A DNA stretch of 64,000 bases, taken from assembly GCA_052145115.1 (NCBI GenBank), contig JBKQPG010000104.1:1-64000 (forward strand). The letters are read 5' to 3'. Position 1 is the first letter of the stretch. Every line of letters begins with the position of its first letter. A model generated the notes under the pieces. That model ran no database searches. It worked only from the letters and a program-made list of their open reading frames with translations, and was not told the DNA's origin. Below, in pieces: positions 35,567 to 44,806 of the stretch. Position numbers and translations under genes: made by a program. Source of the DNA: CAIVVT01 sp052145115 (GTDB lineage Bacteria; Acidobacteriota; Terriglobia; Bryobacterales; Bryobacteraceae).

Positions 35567-36772
35567 TCACTGCGGTCCTTTCCGGCCGGGGACCGTATCG
35601 ATCTGCAGCGCAGGATCGGCCGCGGGAACGTGAGAGACAGGCAGGCCCAGCTCACGGCGCACGATGTTGGCGCCCTGGGCGATGGCGCTGGCTTTGTAAA
35701 ACGCGATCTCGCGATTGCAGCCCTGGCGGCCGAAGCCGCAGTCGCTGGAGACGATCAGGCGCTCCGGCGGGATGAATTTCAGGGCCTTGCGGATTTCGGC
35801 GGCGACCTCCTCGGGCCGATCGGCCTGCAAGGTGCGATGGCTGACGGCGCCGATGCAGATCTTCTTCTTGAGGTCGTTGCGGAACGGGGCGAAGAGGTCG
35901 AGATCGGCCTGGTTACGATCCTTCATCTCCAACGTCCAGACGTCGCCGCGGCAACGCTCCAGGTAGATCTCGATCGAGTTGGCGTAGCTGGTGTCCTCCA
36001 TCACGCGCTGCATGTTGGGATTGCCCCAACAGGTGTGGATCCACAACTCGACGTCATCGAGGCCCTGGACCTCGCGGTTGAAGGCGTCCACCATGAACTG
36101 CACCTCGGCATGATCCTTGCCGTAGGTGTTGGCCATGAAGTGGAACGTAGGTTCCTCGATCTGGATGCAGCGGCAGCCGGCATCGCGCAGCGCCAGCAGT
36201 TCCTTGTTCATGGCTTCGGCCATGTCCCAGATCACCTGGCGCTTGTCCTTGTAGTGCGGCGTGTGGATGTCCAGGAACAGCGCCATCACCTGTGAGCAGC
36301 AGGTGCCGAAGCGGACCGGTTTGAGCGTGCGGGCCTGGGCCAGCCGCCACAATTTCGGATAATCCAGCGGCCGGTGCTCGATTTTGCCGACGACGCGAGG
36401 CCAGCGCCAGCCGGTGTAAATCTCGTTCAGCAGCGTTCCGGGCGGATAGTGCAGCCAGGGCGCGGTGGTCTCCTCGGGCTGCAGATAGTCGCCCTCGAAC
36501 CCAGCCCAGCGCTGGAGCGGATAGTGATGCCACGCCCGGCCGGCGAGATCCTCGTCGACGTGCAGATCGCCATGCGTCAGAATGTCGAGGCCGGCGCGCT
36601 CCTGATCGCTGATCACGACGGCGAAGGCGTCCTGTAGCTTCTCGCGGAAGCGGATGTCGAGCATGCAGGTGTCCAGCGGGCGCCCCCACATGCAGACGTC
36701 GAACCAGCGCGGGCGGGGAAACGACCCGGTGGTGGTGCTGGGGAGAATCAGGCCGTCGGTGGCGGTAAACAT
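35567..36772 (-). CDS. MetE C-terminal-like (cobalamin-independent methionine synthase family) protein
   Basis: The 401-residue product is a UROD/MetE-like TIM barrel without the MetE N-terminal domain. It begins LPSTTTGSFPRP and has IEEPTFHF, HTCWGN and SSDCGFGRQ; these His and Cys residues match the zinc/homocysteine site of MetE. Stand-alone core MetE-like enzymes take a methyl group from donors other than methyl-THF-triglutamate. The donor here is unknown. A promoter lies almost on the start codon. Confidence 0.82.
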   Translation of the reverse strand: MFTATDGLILPSTTTGSFPRPRWFDVCMWGRPLDTCMLDIRFREKLQDAFAVVISDQERAGLDILTHGDLHVDEDLAGRAWHHYPLQRWAGFEGDYLQPEETTAPWLHYPPGTLLNEIYTGWRWPRVVGKIEHRPLDYPKLWRLAQARTLKPVRFGTCCSQVMALFLDIHTPHYKDKRQVIWDMAEAMNKELLALRDAGCRCIQIEEPTFHFMANTYGKDHAEVQFMVDAFNREVQGLDDVELWIHTCWGNPNMQRVMEDTSYANSIEIYLERCRGDVWTLEMKDRNQADLDLFAPFRNDLKKKICIGAVSHRTLQADRPEEVAAEIRKALKFIPPERLIVSSDCGFGRQGCNREIAFYKASAIAQGANIVRRELGLPVSHVPAADPALQIDTVPGRKGPQ

Positions 36773-36781
36773 GGTTCGTAC

Positions 36782-36810
36782 ATTGTACTTCTAAAGCCGG
36801 CCCGTCTGAA
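36782..36810 (-). promoter_or_regulatory. Promoter and palindrome at the MetE-like gene
   Basis: On the minus strand TTCAGA (36810-36805), 17 nt, TACAAT (36787-36782). The -10 lies inside the perfect palindrome GTACATTGTAC (36778-36788). The predicted start falls about 3 nt from the ATG at 36772, implying a leaderless or nearly leaderless mRNA. Confidence 0.5.
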
Positions 36811-36927
36811 ACGGATTTTCGATGAGGGGCGCGCCGGACGCGCGCTTTCGGGTCCTCGGCCCCGGGGCCGGAGGTGGGCGTCCGTCCCACCAGTGGCACG
36901 ATGGCGCGTGGATGGTCCGAAACCGCG

Positions 36928-38100
36928 CTAGCCGCCAATCAGGCTGAGGAAACTGGACCCCGGTCCGGGAGGCAGGTCGAAGTTCTCGGCGACGGTCGCG
37001 CCCATGTCGGCCAGGCTGAGGCGAGTCCACAGGTCGACACCCGAGCGGGCGGCGCGGCCGTAGCACAGCACGGGGACGTATTCGCGGGTGTGGTCGGTGC
37101 CGCGGACGGTCGGGTCGCAACCGTGATCGGCGGTGAACATGACCAGGTCGCCGGCGCCAAAGGCGCCCAGGAGACGCGGCAGCCAGGCGTCGACGGCCTC
37201 GAGCGCGCCGGCATAGCCGGCGGCATCGTTGCGATGGCCGTAGAGCATGTCGAAATCGACGAGGTTGACCCAGATCAGACCGCGGTCGAGACCGCGCATG
37301 GCCTCGAGAGTCCGGGCCATGCCGTCGGCGTTGGAGATCGTGTGGAAGGCCTTCTCGATGCCGCGGCCGAGGAAGATATCGGCGATCTTGCCCACGCTCC
37401 ACACGCGGACGCCGGCCCCGGCCAGCCGGTCGAGCAGCATGCCCTCAGGGGGCGGGACGGCGTAATCGCGGCGATTGGCCGTGCGCTGGAAGCGGCCCGG
37501 CTCCCCGGTGAACGGCCGCGCGATGACGCGCCCGACCTCGTGCGGGCCGCGCAGCAGGCCGCGCGCGATTTCGCAGTAGCGGTAGAGGCCGGCGAGCGGG
37601 ATCACGTCTTCATGCGCCGCGATCTGAAAGACGCTGTCGGCGGAGGTGTAGACGATGGGCTTGCCGGTGGCGATGTGTTCGGCGCCCAACTGGTCGATAA
37701 TGGCCGTACCCGAGGCGGCCTTGTTGCCGAGCGTGCCGCGGCCGATGAGACGCTCGAACTCAGCCATCAGATCGGCCGGGAAGCCGCGCGGATAGAGCGG
37801 GAAGGGACGCTCCAGAAGGATGCCCGCCATCTCCCAATGGCCGGTGGTGGTGTCTTTCCCGGGCGACGCCAGGGCCGAGCGGCCAAAGCACCCCAGGGGC
37901 CGCGCCACGCCCGGGAGCCGCTCGAAGGAGCGGATATTGGCCAGGCCCAGCGCGGCCAGGACCGGCAGTTTCAGCGGGCGCAGGACGGCGAGGTGGCCCA
38001 GGGTGTCTCCGGGCTCGGGATCGCCGAAGGCCTGCCAATCGGGCATCGGGCCAATGCCCAGGCTGTCGAGAACGATCCACACGACGCGCCGGAACAGCAT
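36928..38100 (-). CDS. deoB: Phosphopentomutase DeoB
   Basis: DeoB interconverts (deoxy)ribose 1- and 5-phosphates in nucleoside catabolism. The 390-residue alkaline-phosphatase-superfamily protein has the metal and active-site motifs VLDSLGIG, GKDTTTGHWE (phospho-threonine), DFDMLYGHRND and TADHGCDPT. It begins 3 nt after the stop of the thioredoxin-like gene, so it is the last gene of a tight minus-strand run. No other deo gene is nearby. Confidence 0.95.
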   Translation of the reverse strand: MLFRRVVWIVLDSLGIGPMPDWQAFGDPEPGDTLGHLAVLRPLKLPVLAALGLANIRSFERLPGVARPLGCFGRSALASPGKDTTTGHWEMAGILLERPFPLYPRGFPADLMAEFERLIGRGTLGNKAASGTAIIDQLGAEHIATGKPIVYTSADSVFQIAAHEDVIPLAGLYRYCEIARGLLRGPHEVGRVIARPFTGEPGRFQRTANRRDYAVPPPEGMLLDRLAGAGVRVWSVGKIADIFLGRGIEKAFHTISNADGMARTLEAMRGLDRGLIWVNLVDFDMLYGHRNDAAGYAGALEAVDAWLPRLLGAFGAGDLVMFTADHGCDPTVRGTDHTREYVPVLCYGRAARSGVDLWTRLSLADMGATVAENFDLPPGPGSSFLSLIGG

Positions 38101-38103
38101 ACT

Positions 38104-39411
38104 TCAATTCTGCTCGAGCGCGGCCTTGATGCGTTCCGAAAGCTGGTCGACGAAACGCTCGGGCTCGTAGCCGCGCATGCGGCTGTGCACCTCGCCGCGC
38201 CGGCTGAGCACGATGGTGGTGGGAATCGAGTTGACGCGGAAATAGCCGCCCAGCCCATCGTCATAGAGAACCTCCTTGGACCATTTCTGGCGCTCCAGGA
38301 AGGGCTTGACCAGAGAGCGGTCCTCGTCGGTGGCGATGTCCAGGAAGATGACATTGGGGTTGTCCTTGAAACGCTCCCTGATCTGCTCGTAGAGCGGGTG
38401 CTGGCCGCGGCACGGACCGCACCAGGTGGCCCAGAAATCGAGCACCAGCACCTTGCCCTTGAGGGTGTTCAGGGCGAGCTGGCCCCCATCGAGCCGGGTG
38501 AGCGTGAAATCGAGCGGGGAGGAAGCCACGCTGTTGGGGTCGAAGTTGCGCAGGCGCAGGCGGCGGGCCTCAATCAGGGGGAGCACGCGATCCCAGGCGG
38601 GCAGGACGCGAGAGGAGGGGTCGTCGATTCTGGCCTTGGCGGCCAGCTCGGCCATACGCTCGCGGGCGCGCTGGCGCTCACCGCGATCGGCGCGTTCATC
38701 CTCGACGATGAAGGCCTCGGCGGCGGCATCGAGGGCGTCGGAATAGCGGCCCAGGCGCTCCAGCACGAGGGAACGTTCGAGCGCGGCGTCGAGCGAGGGC
38801 TGGAGTTCCCAGGCCTCGACCGCCGGCGGCAGCGCTTCCTCGTCGCGGCCCAGCCGGTCCAGTGCCCGGGACTGGTAGACCAAGGCCTCCTTCAGGGTGA
38901 ACTCGGTCTCGTCCAGACGCCGGCCCTGGCCGGGCGCATAGGCTTTCGAGGCCAGCTGTTTCTTCAGCTCCTCGCGGAGCCCGGGGACGAGCAGCGCGGA
39001 AAACTTGAGGGCCCGCTGCCTGCTCTCCGCGTCGTCCTGATTGAGCAGCTCGCGGGTGACGAAGGTGAGCAGCCGCAGATCGTGGTTGCCGCTCTCGATC
39101 GCCTCGGGACCGTACTTGAGTTCGCGGCGCTTATCCTTCGACTCCACGGCCAGTTGAGCCAGCAGGCGGACGATCTCCTTCTGCTTGGGACAATCGGGGT
39201 GCACCTGGAGATGCTTTTCCAGGACGGCGGTGATATCGGCCGGGCTGCCGCCGGAATCGCGGAGCTCCTGTTCCAGTCGCGCGTCGGCCGCGGGCTGGTT
39301 CGCGTCCGGGCCCTCCCTGGCGGGGGCGGGCTTGGCCGGCGGGGCAACCTGCGCCACGGCAGGCGCAAGCGCCAGCGCGGCGCATAGCAGGAGGTGCAGC
39401 CGCGGCGTCAT
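38104..39411 (-). CDS. Exported TPR protein with C-terminal TlpA-like thioredoxin domain
   Basis: The 435-residue protein has a Sec signal (LHLLLCAALALAPAVA), a proline-rich linker, helical TPR-like repeats (about 60-280) and a TlpA/ResA-type redoxin domain with WATWCGPC (C331, C334) and the cis-proline NSIPTT. It probably reduces periplasmic disulfides or thiols with a partner held by the TPR part. The start overlaps the preceding gene by 4 nt. Confidence 0.87.
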   Translation of the reverse strand: MTPRLHLLLCAALALAPAVAQVAPPAKPAPAREGPDANQPAADARLEQELRDSGGSPADITAVLEKHLQVHPDCPKQKEIVRLLAQLAVESKDKRRELKYGPEAIESGNHDLRLLTFVTRELLNQDDAESRQRALKFSALLVPGLREELKKQLASKAYAPGQGRRLDETEFTLKEALVYQSRALDRLGRDEEALPPAVEAWELQPSLDAALERSLVLERLGRYSDALDAAAEAFIVEDERADRGERQRARERMAELAAKARIDDPSSRVLPAWDRVLPLIEARRLRLRNFDPNSVASSPLDFTLTRLDGGQLALNTLKGKVLVLDFWATWCGPCRGQHPLYEQIRERFKDNPNVIFLDIATDEDRSLVKPFLERQKWSKEVLYDDGLGGYFRVNSIPTTIVLSRRGEVHSRMRGYEPERFVDQLSERIKAALEQN

Positions 39412-40061
39412 GGGGCGGCCTTGGGCGCCGGGGGCGCGCGAAACGTGTCCGCGAGCCTGGCGGCGCGTTCGCGCGCCATGTTCATGTAGGCCTCGTTCTT
39501 GGCGACGCGGTCGAGCAGCGGGAGGTATTGGCCGAGCGCCACCAGGCGCTTATTGTCGTAGGCGGCCTCGAGCTCGAGCAGCGTCTGGTTCACGCCCAGG
39601 TGGTCGTATTTCACGGTGCGGGCGAGGTCGATGACAAGCTGCTCGGATTCCACGATGCGCTCGTACCAGTCCTGCAGCGCCTGGCCGTCGAGATCGGTAG
39701 TGAAATTGAAGCGCGTCTCGGAATGCTGGTCGCCGTCCTCCCAGCGGAAGAGCTTCTCGCCCATGCGCGCCACCTTGAGGCCGGATTCGAGCGGCCGGCG
39801 GAAGTGGTCGAGCTTCTCGGCGAGGTCGAAGACGGCCTGCGTTTCGGCGGCGGTGAGGCGGAGGCGCAGGGGCTCTTCGTCGACGACTTCACGGTATTCC
39901 ACCTGGCCGTCGCGCATGATGCGCAGCTCGACGAATTCGGGACGGCTGCCGGGGAAGCGCTTGGAGAGCACGAGGCGCGGCTCGCTGGCGGCAAGCAGGG
40001 CCGGCGCGGCGAGCAACAGGGCGGTCCACAGAGCCAGACGCCAAGGCCACAGCGCATTCAT
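39408..40061 (-). CDS. Exported hypothetical protein
   Basis: The 217-residue product has a Sec signal (LALWTALLLAAPALLAAS) and a soluble alpha/beta body with no recognised family. The C-terminus is helical and charged (LLELEAAYDNKRLVALGQYLPLLDRVAKNEAYMNMARERAA). The ATG at 40061 just overlaps ruvC, and its stop overlaps the TPR-redoxin gene, so the three are translationally coupled. A role beside the redoxin protein is likely but undefined. Confidence 0.7.
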   Translation of the reverse strand: MNALWPWRLALWTALLLAAPALLAASEPRLVLSKRFPGSRPEFVELRIMRDGQVEYREVVDEEPLRLRLTAAETQAVFDLAEKLDHFRRPLESGLKVARMGEKLFRWEDGDQHSETRFNFTTDLDGQALQDWYERIVESEQLVIDLARTVKYDHLGVNQTLLELEAAYDNKRLVALGQYLPLLDRVAKNEAYMNMARERAARLADTFRAPPAPKAAP

Positions 40062-40543
40062 CGCAGCACCTCCGTGGCGCGCACGGCGGCATGGCACAGC
40101 GCCACGGCCAGGGCATCGGAGGCATCGAACGAGGCCACCGGCTGGGCCAGGTTCAATAGACTTTGGACCATCCACTGCACCTGCTCCTTGTCGGCTCTTC
40201 CATTCCCCGTGACGGCCAGCTTCACGCGCGCCGGCGGGTATTCACCGACTTTCAATCCGGCCTCGGCCAGCACCAGCAGAACGGCGCCGCGCACCTGGGT
40301 CAGCTTGATGGCGCTGGCGGCGTTGACGGATTGAAAAGTCTCTTCCACGGCCGCTTCGTCGGGAGCGCACCGGCGCACGACCTCGCGCAGCGCATTGGCG
40401 ATGACCAGCAGCCGCTCGGGATACGAGTCCCGAAGGTCCGTTCTGACTACCCCCGCTTCCACCAGACGATGCCGCGGCGACCCGGTTTCAATGACGCCAT
40501 AGCCGGTGAAGCGGCTTCCACAATCGATGCCCAGGATCCTCAC
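40058..40543 (-). CDS. ruvC: Holliday junction resolvase RuvC
   Basis: The 161-residue protein has the RNase H-fold catalytic acids: Asp in ILGIDCGS, Glu in AAVEETF and the pair in FDASDALAVALCH. The family lysine/arginine helix NGRADKEQVQWMV is present. GTG 40543 (VRILGIDCGS) matches the family start; GTG 40573 would add 10 residues. It follows yebC, the common yebC-ruvC order; ruvA and ruvB are not in the window. Confidence 0.94.
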   Translation of the reverse strand: MRILGIDCGSRFTGYGVIETGSPRHRLVEAGVVRTDLRDSYPERLLVIANALREVVRRCAPDEAAVEETFQSVNAASAIKLTQVRGAVLLVLAEAGLKVGEYPPARVKLAVTGNGRADKEQVQWMVQSLLNLAQPVASFDASDALAVALCHAAVRATEVLR

Positions 40544-40590
40544 AGCGGAATCATTTCGCCCGGATTCCCGCACTCAGCGCAGGGCCGGCC

Positions 40591-41328
40591 TCAGACGCCG
40601 GCCGCTTCCTCGTCGTAGTCGAAGTTCGAGTAGACGTTTTGCACGTCGTCGTGATCCTCGAGCGCCTCGAGCATGCGCAACATGCCGGCGACGTGCCTGG
40701 ATTCGACGGTCATCAGACTCTTGGGGATCATCGCCAGCTCGGCGGAGACGGTCGGGATCTGGGCCTTGTGGATGGCCCCGACGACAGCATGGAGCGACTC
40801 CGGCGCGGAGATCACCTCCCAGCTGTCGCCCAGGTCGCGGACGTCGTCGGCGCCGGCGTCGAGGGCGATTTCCATCAATTGGTCCTCGGTGGCTTTGTCC
40901 TTCTCGATGACGATCTGGCTCTTGCGCTCGAACATCCAGCCGACGCTGCCCGGCTCGCCGAGGCTGCCGCCGTTCTTCGAGAAAGCGTGGCGCAGTTCGC
41001 TGACGGTCCGGTTGCGGTTGTCGGTGGCGCAATTGACCAGCACCGCGGCGCCACCGGGTCCATATCCCTCGAAGGTGACTTCGTCGATCTGCCCGCCTTC
41101 GATTTCGCCGGTGCCGCGCATGATGGCGCGTTTAATGTTCTCGGCGGGCATCGAACTGGCCTTGGCGGCGGTGATGGCCGTGCGCAGGCGAGAGTTCGCG
41201 TCAGGGTTGCCGCCGGAGCGCGCCGCGATCACGATTTCCTTGATCAGCCGGGTGAAAATCTTGCCGCGTTTGGCGTCCAGCGCGCCCTTCTTGTGCTTAA
41301 TGGTCGCCCATTTGGAATGTCCGGACAT
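40591..41328 (-). CDS. yebC: YebC/PmpR (TACO1-family) regulatory protein
   Basis: The 245-residue protein starts MSGHSKWATIKHKKGALDAKRGKIF, the family hallmark, and has the conserved GYGPGGAAVLVNCATDNRNRT block. YebC-type proteins act as DNA-binding regulators or help translate proline stretches. It is 47 nt upstream of ruvC. Confidence 0.96.
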   Translation of the reverse strand: MSGHSKWATIKHKKGALDAKRGKIFTRLIKEIVIAARSGGNPDANSRLRTAITAAKASSMPAENIKRAIMRGTGEIEGGQIDEVTFEGYGPGGAAVLVNCATDNRNRTVSELRHAFSKNGGSLGEPGSVGWMFERKSQIVIEKDKATEDQLMEIALDAGADDVRDLGDSWEVISAPESLHAVVGAIHKAQIPTVSAELAMIPKSLMTVESRHVAGMLRMLEALEDHDDVQNVYSNFDYDEEAAGV

Positions 41329-41509
41329 GGCACACCTCAAGTGTCGGCAGGGTCGGGAACCCCGCTCAGCCCAATGTTACAGCTTATCAGCGGTTTGGCC
41401 GCGTCTCAAGGCGACCGAGGACCCGGCAGGGGCCAGCTGCCGTTTTCGAGGCTAGACAACCGGGCAAAGCGGGCCGCTCATGCAGACCGGTTCGTGGTAG
41501 CTTCTGGGC

Positions 41510-42358
41510 ATGAGCCGTTGCCTCGTTGGTGCCTGGCTTTGGGTGGGAATGCTGGCGCCCTTGTGGCCCGCGCAGCCGGTCCAGGAATCGGGCCAGACTG
41601 GGTCCGTCATCCTGGTAGCGAAAGATCCAACCGGAGCAGCCATTTCGAGTTCGCCGATCCGGATTCAACTCTCGCCGAATACTCCTCGCAGAATTCTGAG
41701 GACCGGCGGCGACGGCAGAGTGACCATTGATCTGCCCACAGGCATATATGATCTGAAGGCGAGAGTTCCTGGCTTCAACGAAGCGGCCAGGCACATTGAA
41801 GTGCAGGCTGGCCCGCCACAGGTGATTAATATTGTCCTGTCAGTCGGGTCCTGTCCGCCCGGACCGTGCGTTATGGTCAGGGGAGTGAGGACGCCTCTCG
41901 CCGGGGCATCGCAATCTGTATCGCCGGATGGGCGCTATGTGCTTGTCAGCGTTGACGGCGATACAGTGCCGCGTCACACGGTGTTTTTAGAAGACAGAGT
42001 TCTAAAAGCCAGGCGCAAACTATTCAACTATAGTACGCTCGTCGATATATTGTGGGCGCCAGATAGCAAATTAATTGCGGTGACAGACCATGTTAGCAGT
42101 AACAAATCGCAGTGCACCATCTTCTCGGTCGATGAGAAAACTCCACCTATTCAGGTGTTGGATCTGATTCTTCGTACGCTATCCGAAGATGCGCAAAAGG
42201 ACTTGAAAAACTCCCTCGGTAACCAACACTCAGACGTTGAGCCAGAAGAGTGGCTTGCGCCGACAGTGCTGATGCTAAAAGTTACCTGCTACGACACTAC
42301 GGTTTTTGGAGACGAGGCGCGATACTACACGGTGGACCTGAATCCTGGGCAGCACTAA
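41510..42358 (+). CDS. Secreted protein with carboxypeptidase-regulatory-like domain
   Basis: The 282-residue product has a Sec signal (LVGAWLWVGMLAPLWPA), a beta-sandwich resembling CarboxypepD_reg (GSVILVAKDPTGAAISSSP to KARVPGFNEAARHIEVQAG) and a half-propeller (SVSPDGRYVLVSVDGD; ILWAPDSKLIAVTDH). The second half has lower GC than its surroundings. No catalytic residues are recognised. Confidence 0.65.
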   Translation: MSRCLVGAWLWVGMLAPLWPAQPVQESGQTGSVILVAKDPTGAAISSSPIRIQLSPNTPRRILRTGGDGRVTIDLPTGIYDLKARVPGFNEAARHIEVQAGPPQVINIVLSVGSCPPGPCVMVRGVRTPLAGASQSVSPDGRYVLVSVDGDTVPRHTVFLEDRVLKARRKLFNYSTLVDILWAPDSKLIAVTDHVSSNKSQCTIFSVDEKTPPIQVLDLILRTLSEDAQKDLKNSLGNQHSDVEPEEWLAPTVLMLKVTCYDTTVFGDEARYYTVDLNPGQH

Positions 42359-42415
42359 CCCCCGATAAGCGCACAGAGCGCAAACCCGCTACCGAGGATC
42401 CGGGCGCGAGGGGCG

Positions 42416-42502
42416 AGGCTCGAGAACGCGACGCGCGAGCGCGGGGGATCGTTCACGGTAAACCTGCGGCACAACGCGCCGGCGACGTTTCTGCTGGGCT
42501 GA
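42416..42502 (+). pseudogene. Possible C-terminal remnant of a lost gene
   Basis: In the 222-nt gap before the FMN-binding gene one frame reads RLENATRERGGSFTVNLRHN and then APATFLLG and a stop, which looks like the natural end of a secreted enzyme, but there is no start and no gene body upstream. It may be the tail of a deleted gene. The rest of the gap holds nothing clear. Confidence 0.25.
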
Positions 42503-42580
42503 GTCGGCTGCCGCTGCACAGAGACGCGATGCGCCGCGTGTCGTGGTGTGCGCGGCGTGGAAGAGAAGTTAAAATGGAGT

Positions 42581-43246
42581 ATGGGGTCTTACCAACCGAC
42601 GGAGCGGACGCAGGTCCGGCGTCTCGCCAAGCGCGCAGTTTATGAGCGCGCGCAAATCAATGCGATTCTCGACGAGGGCCTGGTGTGTCACGTCGGGTTC
42701 GTGGCCGACGGGCAGCCGTACGTGCTGCCCACGAATTACGTGCGGTCCGGCGACCGGATTTACATGCACGGCTCGGCGGCGAGCCGCATGCTGAGATCGC
42801 TCGCGTCGGGGCTCGATGTGTGCGTCACGGTGACGCTGCTGGACGGACTGGTGATGGCGCGGTCGGCATTCCATCATTCGGTGAACTACCGCTCAGTGGT
42901 CATTCTGGGGAAGGCGTGGCTGGTGACGGACCCCGCCGAGAAGCTGGAAGCATTGTGGAGCTTCACCAACCACGTCGCGGACGGGCGATGGGAAGAAGTG
43001 CGGCCGCCGAACGAGCAGGAGCTGAAGGCGACCAACGTGCTGGCGCTGGCGCTGGATGAAGTCTCGGCCAAGGTGCGCCAGGGGCCGCCGGTGGACGACG
43101 AAGAGGATTACAGGCTGCCGGTGTGGGCCGGTGTCGTGCCGGTACGGCAGCGCCTGGGCCAGCCGGTCGCGGATGAGCGCATCCGGTCCGATGCGCCGCC
43201 GCTCAACCTGGGCCGCTTCACTTGTTTCATGAAGCACGCGGATTGA
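42581..43246 (+). CDS. FMN-binding pyridoxamine-5'-phosphate-oxidase-like (NimA-type) protein
   Basis: The 221-residue protein has the split-barrel flavin fold of the NimA/Pyridox_ox_2 group: LVCHVGFVADGQPYVLPTNYVRSGD, YMHGSAASRMLRSL and CVTVTLLDGLVMARSAFHHSVNYRSVVI. Such proteins reduce nitro compounds or bind heme or F420. GTG 42548 would add 11 residues; ATG 42581 starts the conserved part. Confidence 0.85.
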   Translation: MGSYQPTERTQVRRLAKRAVYERAQINAILDEGLVCHVGFVADGQPYVLPTNYVRSGDRIYMHGSAASRMLRSLASGLDVCVTVTLLDGLVMARSAFHHSVNYRSVVILGKAWLVTDPAEKLEALWSFTNHVADGRWEEVRPPNEQELKATNVLALALDEVSAKVRQGPPVDDEEDYRLPVWAGVVPVRQRLGQPVADERIRSDAPPLNLGRFTCFMKHAD

Positions 43247-43368
43247 GGAGCAAACCCCATTCGCCCTGCTCCGCTATCCACTCTTGTTGCGCCGCTGATG
43301 TGCCTGCGCCGGCCTCACGCCCGGCGCGGGGATTGGGAGATAAACTGGTCCAACGCGGAGGTATTGCA

Positions 43369-44589
43369 ATGAGCCTTTCACGGCGGCAGTTTTCGGCGGT
43401 GCTCGCCTCGGCGGGCATTCCGGCGCAGGCGACTCAAGCTTCCCGGCCGCAACAGCCGGCGCCCACGGGATCGGACCTCGGCAGCCTGTTCCCATTCATT
43501 CAGAAGCAGTCGGATCGCTCGCAACTCGAGTTATCCTGGCTGCGGCCCGAGTTCAGCCAGCTTGCACCCTGGCAGCAGCAGGTCCGCACGCTGGTTTTCG
43601 ATCATCTCTTCTACGCGCCGCCGCCGGTGGCGCCCGAACCGGTGCTGATCGACCGCACCGAGCACGCCGATTTCTGGGAGGAGTCGCTCACCTTCCAGAC
43701 CACGCCCGATCTGCGCGTACCGGCCTTCGTGCTGGTGCCCAAGAATGTGAAGCTTCCGGCTCCGGGCATTGTCGCGCTGCACGACCACGGCGGATTCTAC
43801 GTGTGGGGCCGCGAAAAGATCCTGGAGCGGCCGGGCGAGAACCCGGTGCTGACCGCATTCCGCCAGAGGTACTACGGCGGCCTGAGCACCGCCGCCGAAA
43901 TGGCGCGCCGCGGCTACGTCGTGGTGTGCATCGACATGTTCTATTGGGGCGAGCGCCGGATGCTGCTCGACGACGATGCCGAGGACTTCCGCGCGCGCCC
44001 GGCCGGCATGACGCAGGCGCGCATCGACGAGTTCAACCGCCGCTCGGCCCAGAACGAGCAGCTTGTCGCCCGCAGCCTGCTCACGGCCGGCGTGAGCTCG
44101 CCCGGCGTGATGCTGTGGGACGACATCCGCACCGTGGACTACCTGGCGTCACGGCCGGAGGTGGATCCGGCGCGCATGGGCTGTGTCGGACTCTCCGTCG
44201 GCGGCTACCGGAGCTTCATGCTGGGCGCACTCGATCCGCGCATCAAGGCCGCCGTGGATGTCGGGTGGATGACCTCCTTCGCCGCGCAGATCAGGAACAA
44301 GGTGGTGCACACGGTCGGCCTGACGTTCCACGTCCCCGGCCTGTACCGCTACGTGGATCTGCCGGACCTGTCGGCGCTGATTGCGCCCCGCGCGCTGATG
44401 ACGATCATCGGTTCGCGGGACACTCTGTTTGCCCAGGAGGGCGTGCAGGCCGCGTTCGGAAAAATCGGGCGCTGCTACGAAAAGGCCGCCGTGGGGGACC
44501 ACCAGAGGTGCATCAGCTACGACGGCCCGCACGAGTTCAATCCGGCGATGCAGGCCGAAGCCTGGAAGTGGCTCGCGCGCTGGGTTTAA
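43369..44589 (+). CDS. Tat-exported alpha/beta hydrolase (acetyl xylan esterase/dienelactone hydrolase-like)
   Basis: The 406-residue protein has a Tat leader (LSRRQFSAVLASAG) and an alpha/beta-hydrolase core with the nucleophile elbow GLSVGG (Ser276), an Asp in IIGSRDTLF and the His in DGPHEFN. GGAGG precedes ATG 43369. Likely substrates are acetylated sugars or small esters. Its TAA stop is formed by the first bases of the palindromic element that follows. Confidence 0.85.
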   Translation: MSLSRRQFSAVLASAGIPAQATQASRPQQPAPTGSDLGSLFPFIQKQSDRSQLELSWLRPEFSQLAPWQQQVRTLVFDHLFYAPPPVAPEPVLIDRTEHADFWEESLTFQTTPDLRVPAFVLVPKNVKLPAPGIVALHDHGGFYVWGREKILERPGENPVLTAFRQRYYGGLSTAAEMARRGYVVVCIDMFYWGERRMLLDDDAEDFRARPAGMTQARIDEFNRRSAQNEQLVARSLLTAGVSSPGVMLWDDIRTVDYLASRPEVDPARMGCVGLSVGGYRSFMLGALDPRIKAAVDVGWMTSFAAQIRNKVVHTVGLTFHVPGLYRYVDLPDLSALIAPRALMTIIGSRDTLFAQEGVQAAFGKIGRCYEKAAVGDHQRCISYDGPHEFNPAMQAEAWKWLARWV

Positions 44590-44767
44590 CCCGGATATTT
44601 CACCAGCCATCGGCTGCGGCGCGCGATAGGGCCGCATCTACTGCGTTGCCCTCGGTCGCCGTCCTCGACGTACCGCCAAGTACGCCTGCGGGCGGCTCCC
44701 TTCGTGCGCCTTGTATCTGCAACCCTCTCATCGCGCCTCGCTGCGATCGTGGTGAAACATCCGGGTT
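44588..44767. repeat. Dispersed palindromic element, copy B (full length, 180 bp)
   Basis: Terminal inverted repeats AACCCGGATATTTCACCA (44588-44605) and TGGTGAAACATCCGGGTT (44750-44767) match at 17 of 18 positions. The interior has further GC-rich short hairpins and no gene. It begins inside the stop codon of the esterase gene. Confidence 0.82.
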
Positions 44768-44806
44768 GGCGGCCTGTCGCGGAGACGAGGTTACGGAGCC
44801 GCGACT

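Noticed and set aside
36811..36927. SAM, SAH or cobalamin riboswitch upstream of the MetE-like gene
   Set aside because: The GC-rich hairpins there (for example GGTGGG/CCCACC) match none of these motifs, and the predicted promoter lies downstream of them.
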